From the NCBI GenBank assembly GCA_963828075.1, contig CAWHDH010000021.1, forward strand, positions 3,658,001 through 3,722,000: a stretch of DNA of 64,000 bases, read 5' to 3'. Position numbers and translations under genes: made by a program. Source of the DNA: JACCYI01 sp963828075. Its GTDB lineage: Bacteria > Actinomycetota > Thermoleophilia > Solirubrobacterales > Solirubrobacteraceae. Positions 63,405-64,000 of this stretch are shown here, piece by piece. The notes under the pieces are model-generated. The model saw nothing but the letters and a program-made list of their open reading frames with translations. It did no database searches and was not told the DNA's origin. Numbering within the stretch: position 1 is the first letter of the stretch; each line of letters opens with the position of its first letter.

Positions 63405-64000
63405 TTAGGAGCGCTCGTCGGCCAGCTTGCGGAGGTCGTGGACGAGGCCCTCGCTCGTCAGGTGGTCGGCCGGGAACCCGATCCGCTGGCGCCCGCGGCC
63501 GTCGATCAGCAGCACGTAGGCCGAGTGCTCGAAGTCGTCGCCCTGCGGCCGGATCGCGTACGCCTTCCAGATCGGCGCGAGCTCCGCGCGCGTACCGAGC
63601 AGGAACCGCATCCGCCCCGTCAGCCGCTGTTCGACGAGGAAGCGCCGGGCACGCGCGGCGGTGTCGTTCGCGGGATCGACCGAGACCGCGAGCACGGGAA
63701 CGTCGCGGCTGAGGTCATCCAGCGCGCCGCGGATCGTCTGCGCCTGCAGCGGGCAGGTGTCCTCGCAGGTCGAGTACAGGAACGTGAGGATCAGCGGGCG
63801 GCCGCGGTACTCGGCCAGCGACGCGCGCCGGCCGTCCTGGTCGCGCAGTGCGAAGTCCGCGGGCGCGACGCCCGCCGGGCGCGTCGCGCCGGCCCAGCCG
63901 TCGACCAGCTGCAACCCGTCGGGGTGGTCGCCGTCCCGCGCGGCGACGGACACGCCGATCACCGCGGCGGCCGCACAGGCGACCGCGAGAGCGAGAGCAA
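63405..64000 (-). CDS. SCO1/SenC-family copper chaperone, 5' end cut by window
   Basis: The frame is open to the window edge and reads ALALAVACAAAAVIGVSVAARDG, a membrane anchor. A thioredoxin-fold domain follows with FALRDQDGRRASLAEYRGRPLILTFLYSTCEDTCPLQAQTI, where the C-x3-C is the copper site. The conserved His in DDFEHSAYVLLIDGRG is the third ligand. SCO1 proteins deliver copper to cytochrome oxidase or act as thiol reductases. It is placed near the putative metal-handling cluster. The true start is beyond 64000. Confidence 0.92.
   Translation of the reverse strand, partial: ALALAVACAAAAVIGVSVAARDGDHPDGLQLVDGWAGATRPAGVAPADFALRDQDGRRASLAEYRGRPLILTFLYSTCEDTCPLQAQTIRGALDDLSRDVPVLAVSVDPANDTAARARRFLVEQRLTGRMRFLLGTRAELAPIWKAYAIRPQGDDFEHSAYVLLIDGRGRQRIGFPADHLTSEGLVHDLRKLADERS

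Noticed and set aside
1..64000. tRNA, rRNA, CRISPR arrays, insertion sequences, prophage or integrase genes
   Set aside because: I read for conserved tRNA arm sequences, spaced direct repeats and transposase or integrase motifs and found none convincing.

Overview
The window is very GC-rich, with GTG/TTG starts, many four-base start/stop overlaps and a large LuxR-type ATPase regulator. It also carries a WS/DGAT acyltransferase, F420/FMN split-barrel oxidoreductases and many secreted beta-propeller-like proteins. This mix suggests a chromosomal segment of a high-GC actinobacterium. Thermoleophilia (Solirubrobacterales-like) is my best guess, by gene flavour only. I saw no rRNA, tRNA, CRISPR array, insertion sequence or phage module.

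Layout. 1-3.1 kb: the end of a GlsB-type membrane protein, an unknown gene, a heavily frameshifted carboxylesterase pseudogene and a YbjQ/DUF1707/unknown minus-strand operon. 3.2-6.3 kb: YihY-type membrane protein, two VOC proteins, a cupin, an ArsR regulator with a visible operator inside its promoter, and a methyltransferase. 6.3-11.4 kb: LuxR-type ATPase regulator, DUF4242 protein, a REP-like hairpin, a hydrolase, a small unknown peptide and a DUF2461 protein. 11.5-13.6 kb: a sarcosine-oxidase-like flavoenzyme coupled to a betaine-homocysteine-methyltransferase-like enzyme. 13.6-25.5 kb: a GGDEF-EAL sensor, a beta-propeller protein, Ogt, a class V aminotransferase, Nudix, a flavin monooxygenase with a coupled TetR, a secreted glycosidase-like protein and a CrtC-like protein. 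25.5-31.7 kb: a polyamine/opine-type ABC operon behind fxsA and a second CrtC-like gene. 31.7-37.7 kb: MIP18-type Fe-S factor, an orphan peptide-type permease, WS/DGAT, TSUP transporter, acyl-CoA dehydrogenase and M28 peptidase. 37.7-41.2 kb: TetR plus a divergent MacB/FtsX-type exporter (frameshifted ATPase), and a toxin-antitoxin-like pair whose nucleotidyltransferase has a premature stop. 41.2-54.6 kb: MFS transporter, secreted hydrolase, a 166-bp foldback element, IspH, an ATPase with an unknown partner, two DJ-1/PfpI proteins, a CoA transferase, a phosphoesterase and a redoxin lacking its CxxC. 54.7-61.5 kb: a secreted protein with a clear terminator, then what looks like a long operon or pair of operons. 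It joins a cupredoxin-like protein, an 11-helix membrane protein, a 49-residue His-rich membrane peptide and a small lipoprotein to a ferric-iron-type ABC transporter. 61.5-64 kb: ankyrin protein behind an SCO1-type copper chaperone cut by the window edge.

The main regulatory theme is leaderless transcription. At least 13 genes have a TAnnnT hexamer (mostly TA[G/C]nCT) ending 6-8 bases before the start codon. Where a -35 box is visible, the spacer is 17-18 bases. This pattern decided several start codons. The points I find most worth attention are the 44.57-44.74 kb foldback element, the 55.5-61.5 kb putative metal-handling cluster with its TTAGGGTACCCTAA palindrome, the ArsR and TetR operator-promoters, and several decayed or frameshifted genes.
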